A stretch of 52,801 nt of DNA, from assembly GCA_025062235.1 (NCBI GenBank), contig JANXAE010000003.1, positions 1-52,801 of the forward strand, given 5' to 3'. The translations under genes were made by a program, and so were the position numbers. The DNA is from Bryobacteraceae bacterium (GTDB taxonomy: Bacteria; Acidobacteriota; Terriglobia; Bryobacterales; Bryobacteraceae). Below the pieces are notes generated by a model that searched no databases, had not been told where the DNA came from, and saw only the letters and a program-made list of their open reading frames with translations. Positions 49,746 to 52,801 of the stretch are shown here, piece after piece. Within the stretch, counting starts at the first letter, position 1; every line of letters starts with the position of its first letter.

Positions 49746-51776
49746 ATGGCGATTCTGCTCATTGCGGTTCTGACGATCACCGCGGCCCGCGCCGCGGAGC
49801 TTTTCCGGGACGATTTTCGCCGTCTGCCGCCGCGCGTGCTCTCCGAACCAGTCAAGCAACTGACCAATGCCATTCAGGAATACCACTACCTGCCGCATCG
49901 CGGCGTGCCACTCGATCCCTGGGAGAACGCCATCTGTCATAACGACTCCTGGGCGGGCGGCGACGAAGACGGCAAGACCTACGTCGAGCAGCATGAGGTC
50001 AACGCCTGGCGCCGGATCATGAACCCGATCCTTGTCACCGGCGATCCTGAGTGGTTCGATTACACGCTGGAGGCCAAGGTCCGCCCGCTGTCGCTCCAGG
50101 ACATGGCAGGGATCGTCTTCCGCTACCGCACGAATCGCCACTACTACCTGTTCGCGCTCACGGGTGGCGAGCGGGCCGTGCTCCGGGTACGTTTGCCGCT
50201 GGAAAAGCAATTCCGCGTTGCCGAGTGGCGCGAACTGGGCCAGGCTCCCTTCCGCTACGACACCTTGCGGTATTACACGTTGAGGGTGGAGAACCGCGGG
50301 CCGGGGATTCGCGCCTATGTGGACGGCAAGCTGCTCATCGAGGCTAGTGACAGCGAGATGCTGGCCGGGCGGATCGGCATCACCGCCAACATCCCGGCGC
50401 GATTCACGGACGTGGTGGTAACGGCCCCGGACGACGTCCAGCGCCGGATCGAGGAGCGAATCCGGCGGAGGGAGGCGGAACTGGCGCGCTTGCGCGCCGA
50501 GAACCCGCAACCCAAGCTCTGGAAGCGGTTCCAGACCCCGCGGTTCGGCGCGGGCCGCAACGCACGCTTCGGCGATCTGGACGGCGACGGCCAGCCCGAG
50601 ATGCTGATCGCGCAGAACATCCGCAAGGTGCAGGACAACTCATTCGCGCACATCAGTTGCCTCACCGCCGTGAACCTCGACGGCAAGGTGCTCTGGCAGA
50701 TCGGGCGTCCCGAACCGTACAACGACGTCCTGGCGCACGACAACCCGTTCCAGATTCACGACCTCGACGGCGACGGACGCAACGAGGTCGTCCTGGTCAA
50801 GGATTTCAAGATCCAGATCCTGGACGGGGCCACGGGCAAGCTCAAGAAATGGACGTGGATGCCGGAGGCGCCACCGGACAACAAAGTGCGACCGTACGAG
50901 CTCGAGGTGGGTGATTCGATTTACTTCGCGGATTTCTCCGGGCGCGGCGCGCAGCGCGAGATCGTCATCAAGGACCGTTACCGGAACTTCTGGGTCTATG
51001 ACAGTGAGCTGAAGCTGTTGTGGCAGGGCCGCACCAACACCGGACACTTCCCCTTCAGCCTCGATGTGAACGGGGACGGGCGTGAGGAGCTTTTCCTCGG
51101 CTACGCCATGTACTCGCCCGAAGGCCGCCTTCTCTGGAGCCGGGACGAGCTGAACGATCACGCCGACGGCGTGATCGCGGGCAACTTCGGTCCCGATCCC
51201 AAAGCCCCGCCGCGGCTGTACTGGTTCGCCAGCGACGAGGGATTCCTCATGCTCGATCTCAAAGGTCAGATTCTGCGCCACGTGCGGATCGGACACGCAC
51301 AGAGCCCCAGCATCGCCAAGTACCGCTCGGACGTTCCCGGCCTGCAGCTGATGACCATCAATTTCTGGCGGAATCCCGGCATCGTGACCCTTTTCGATCA
51401 CGAGGGAAACATCCTGATCCAAGGCGAACCCATCCACACCGGCAGCCCCATCCTGCCGGTGAACTGGCGCGGCGACGGGATCGAGTACGCCATGCTGTCG
51501 GCCAATCCGAAGGAGGGAGGGATGATAGATGGCCACTTGCGTCGCGTGGTGATGTTCCCGGACGACGGCCATCCCGATCTGGCTTTCAACGTGCTCGATC
51601 TTACGGGGGACCCGCGGGATGAAATCGTGGTCTGGGACGCCGATCGCGTCTGGATTTACACGCAGGACCGGCCCTTCACGGGCAAGCGCATTTACGCCCC
51701 CGTCCGCAACCCGCATCACAACGAATCGAACTACCGGGCCAATTACTCGCTGCCAGCGTGGAAAGAGCTGCGCTGA
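49746..51776 (+). CDS. Exported FG-GAP propeller protein with N-terminal concanavalin-like domain
   Basis: This 676-residue protein has a signal peptide (AILLIAVLTITAARA). An N-terminal region (about 20-230) resembles a DUF1080/laminin-G-like sugar-binding sandwich: WFDYTLEAKVRP, AGIVFRYRTNRHYYLF and ENRGPGIRAYVDGKLL. A propeller follows with Asp-rich blades (DLDGDGQPEML, DLDGDGRNEVVLV, DVNGDGREELFLG). It closes with VWIYTQDRPF and RANYSLPAWKELR, an ending reminiscent of rhamnogalacturonan lyase family 11-type propellers. That enzymatic reading is tentative, because I cannot point to its catalytic residues. It is likely secreted and may act on or bind plant or microbial polysaccharide. Confidence 0.75.
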   Translation: MAILLIAVLTITAARAAELFRDDFRRLPPRVLSEPVKQLTNAIQEYHYLPHRGVPLDPWENAICHNDSWAGGDEDGKTYVEQHEVNAWRRIMNPILVTGDPEWFDYTLEAKVRPLSLQDMAGIVFRYRTNRHYYLFALTGGERAVLRVRLPLEKQFRVAEWRELGQAPFRYDTLRYYTLRVENRGPGIRAYVDGKLLIEASDSEMLAGRIGITANIPARFTDVVVTAPDDVQRRIEERIRRREAELARLRAENPQPKLWKRFQTPRFGAGRNARFGDLDGDGQPEMLIAQNIRKVQDNSFAHISCLTAVNLDGKVLWQIGRPEPYNDVLAHDNPFQIHDLDGDGRNEVVLVKDFKIQILDGATGKLKKWTWMPEAPPDNKVRPYELEVGDSIYFADFSGRGAQREIVIKDRYRNFWVYDSELKLLWQGRTNTGHFPFSLDVNGDGREELFLGYAMYSPEGRLLWSRDELNDHADGVIAGNFGPDPKAPPRLYWFASDEGFLMLDLKGQILRHVRIGHAQSPSIAKYRSDVPGLQLMTINFWRNPGIVTLFDHEGNILIQGEPIHTGSPILPVNWRGDGIEYAMLSANPKEGGMIDGHLRRVVMFPDDGHPDLAFNVLDLTGDPRDEIVVWDADRVWIYTQDRPFTGKRIYAPVRNPHHNESNYRANYSLPAWKELR

Positions 51777-52210
51777 CGCGCTGGGACGTAGGCCAGGCCG
51801 GGCTAGGCTCCCGGCGAGCCGCGGTGCTTGCAGACTCCGGGATCGCGGGCAAGATCGTCCTTCGCCCACCGGCCTGCGACTCACCCGGCTAGGCAGGGGC
51901 GAAAGCATCCAATCCACTGTACGTGGGAGGGCCCGACTAGGCTGACCAGAGCCACCACACCGCACGATGCCCCGAGGGCGCCCTGCTTCGGCCAGCGAGA
52001 GGCCAACAGGGGCAGGCGGCGAGCAACCCAGGTTGCGGCCAGTGGCTCGTGGGGCGACAGAAGTTGCCCGACGACCGGACAGCGGTATGCGAACAGGCGC
52101 GCATGGGGCGCTAGGCTGCGCGCTCTCCCGCTGCGCTGGTCGTACGCCGGCCCACACATCCCTGCCAAGCCATCGTGACCGGCTATGCTGGAAACGCGCC
52201 CAAGCAAGCC
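51777..52210. other. 434-bp noncoding region with four CTAGGC copies
   Basis: No reading frame here looks like a conserved protein. CTAGGC occurs at 51803-51808, 51889-51894, 51937-51942 and 52111-52116, a rare motif in bacterial DNA. The first copy is the loop of a 6-bp GCCGGG/CCCGGC hairpin (51797-51815), 21 bases after the propeller-gene stop, which may be its terminator. TATGCT at 52184-52189 could be a -10 for the next gene. I found no match to RNase P, tmRNA or tRNA. Confidence 0.5.
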
Positions 52211-52801
52211 ATGGAGCACGCAAACCTCATTCGCGAGATCCGCCCACCGCTAGCCATTCTCACGCTGAACCGGCCGGAGCGACGCAATGCGCTATCGCTC
52301 GAGCTGATGCAAGCGCTGACGGCCGCGCTGGAGGAGGTGGCCCGTGACGGTGACGTGCGTGCCGTGATCCTGGCCGCCACGGGTCCGGTCTTCTGCTCCG
52401 GTCACGACTTGCACGAGCTGCGCCAGGCAGAGCTGGATGAATGCAGGCGAATCTTCCGCGAGTGCGTCCGGTTGATGACCGCGCTGCGCGAGACACCGCA
52501 GCCGGTGATAGCGGAGGTGCAAGGCGTAGCCACTGCGGCGGGCTGTCAGCTGGTTGCGGCTTGTGACTTGGCGGTGGCTTCGGTCGAGGCTCGTTTCGCC
52601 ACTCCCGGTGTGCGAATCGGGCTGTTCTGCTCGACGCCCATGGTCCCGCTGACGCGCAAGATCGGGGCCGGCCGAGCCTTCGAAATGCTGGCCACGGGCG
52701 AGCCGATCGACGCGCAGACGGCCCTCGCCTGGGGGCTGGTCAATCGTGTCGTGCCAGCGGAGAAGCTGCGCGAGGCAAGTCTCAGCCTCGCCACCCGGAT
52801 C
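52211..52801 (+). CDS. Enoyl-CoA hydratase/isomerase family protein (3' end outside window)
   Basis: The frame opens at ATG 52211 and is open for 197 codons to the window edge. The crotonase signatures are present: ILTLNRPERRNALS, then AVILAATGPVFCSGHDLHEL (first oxyanion-hole region), VIAEVQGVATAAGCQLVAACDLAVAS (second oxyanion loop), and RFATPGVRIGLFCSTPM. The residues near the usual catalytic glutamates are not typical of a classical enoyl-CoA hydratase (Ala-Gly-Cys-Gln in the loop). It resembles the ECHDC3-like subgroup, so the reaction is uncertain. The C terminus is missing from the window. Confidence 0.85.
   Translation, partial: MEHANLIREIRPPLAILTLNRPERRNALSLELMQALTAALEEVARDGDVRAVILAATGPVFCSGHDLHELRQAELDECRRIFRECVRLMTALRETPQPVIAEVQGVATAAGCQLVAACDLAVASVEARFATPGVRIGLFCSTPMVPLTRKIGAGRAFEMLATGEPIDAQTALAWGLVNRVVPAEKLREASLSLATRI

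Noticed and set aside
49746-51776. Firm call as rhamnogalacturonan lyase
   Set aside because: The propeller and C-terminal ending are reminiscent of that family, but I could not identify catalytic residues, so only a propeller protein is claimed.
51828-52219. Short frames on both strands in the 434-bp gap
   Set aside because: No family motif, no ribosome site and no codon bias like the neighbours. I treat the region as noncoding.

Overview
This 52.8-kb window is GC-rich and densely coding. It most resembles a chromosomal segment of an Acidobacteriota, probably of the Solibacter/Bryobacter group. That placement is inferred from gene content: large Oar-like TonB-dependent receptors with an N-terminal carboxypeptidase-regulatory domain, exported FG-GAP/VCBS propeller proteins, a DUF1080 protein, and an exported S9 prolyl oligopeptidase. 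I saw no rRNA, tRNA, CRISPR array, insertion sequence, integrase or phage gene.

Layout. 1-2.5 kb: a DUF1015 gene and an HDOD gene. 2.6-7.4 kb: a TonB receptor/FG-GAP pair on the minus strand, divergent from a TolB-like propeller gene. 7.4-11.9 kb: a tight operon of dihydrolipoyl dehydrogenase, lipB, a lipoyl E2 acyltransferase and a Tat-signal aminotransferase. 11.9-16.6 kb (minus): DUF2905, then prolyl oligopeptidase, a YbdD-type small protein and cstA, which carries a one-base frameshift. 16.8-22.4 kb (minus): an 1871-residue fusion of a degenerate aminotransferase-like domain, an intact PLP aminotransferase and a phosphoenolpyruvate-carboxylase-like region. This is the most unusual object in the window. 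22.6-28.0 kb: an arabinose/fucose-isomerase-like enzyme and a TonB receptor with a near-consensus promoter and a structured leader. 28.1-38.5 kb: dnaE, accA, an ASKHA/ferredoxin corrinoid-activator-like gene, carA and carB. 38.6-42.6 kb: a DUF1080 gene and a three-gene polysaccharide export module (minus). 42.8-46.6 kb (minus): metK-ahcY-tig. 46.8-52.8 kb: a SlyD-like FKBP, an exported amidohydrolase, a glycerophosphodiesterase, a large exported propeller protein, a 434-bp noncoding stretch, and an enoyl-CoA hydratase gene cut by the window end.

Functional links. The 7.4-10.8 kb genes make lipoylated 2-oxoacid dehydrogenase parts but lack E1. metK and ahcY cover SAM synthesis and SAH removal. 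cstA-ybdD-peptidase is a peptide or carbon scavenging unit. The receptors, isomerase, DUF1080 and propeller proteins suggest polymer or glycoside scavenging. Two window-wide patterns also stand out. Several start codons sit 6-10 nt after a -10-like box, which suggests leaderless mRNAs. Ile-Asp is also nearly always spelled ATT/ATA-GAY although ATC is otherwise the preferred Ile codon.
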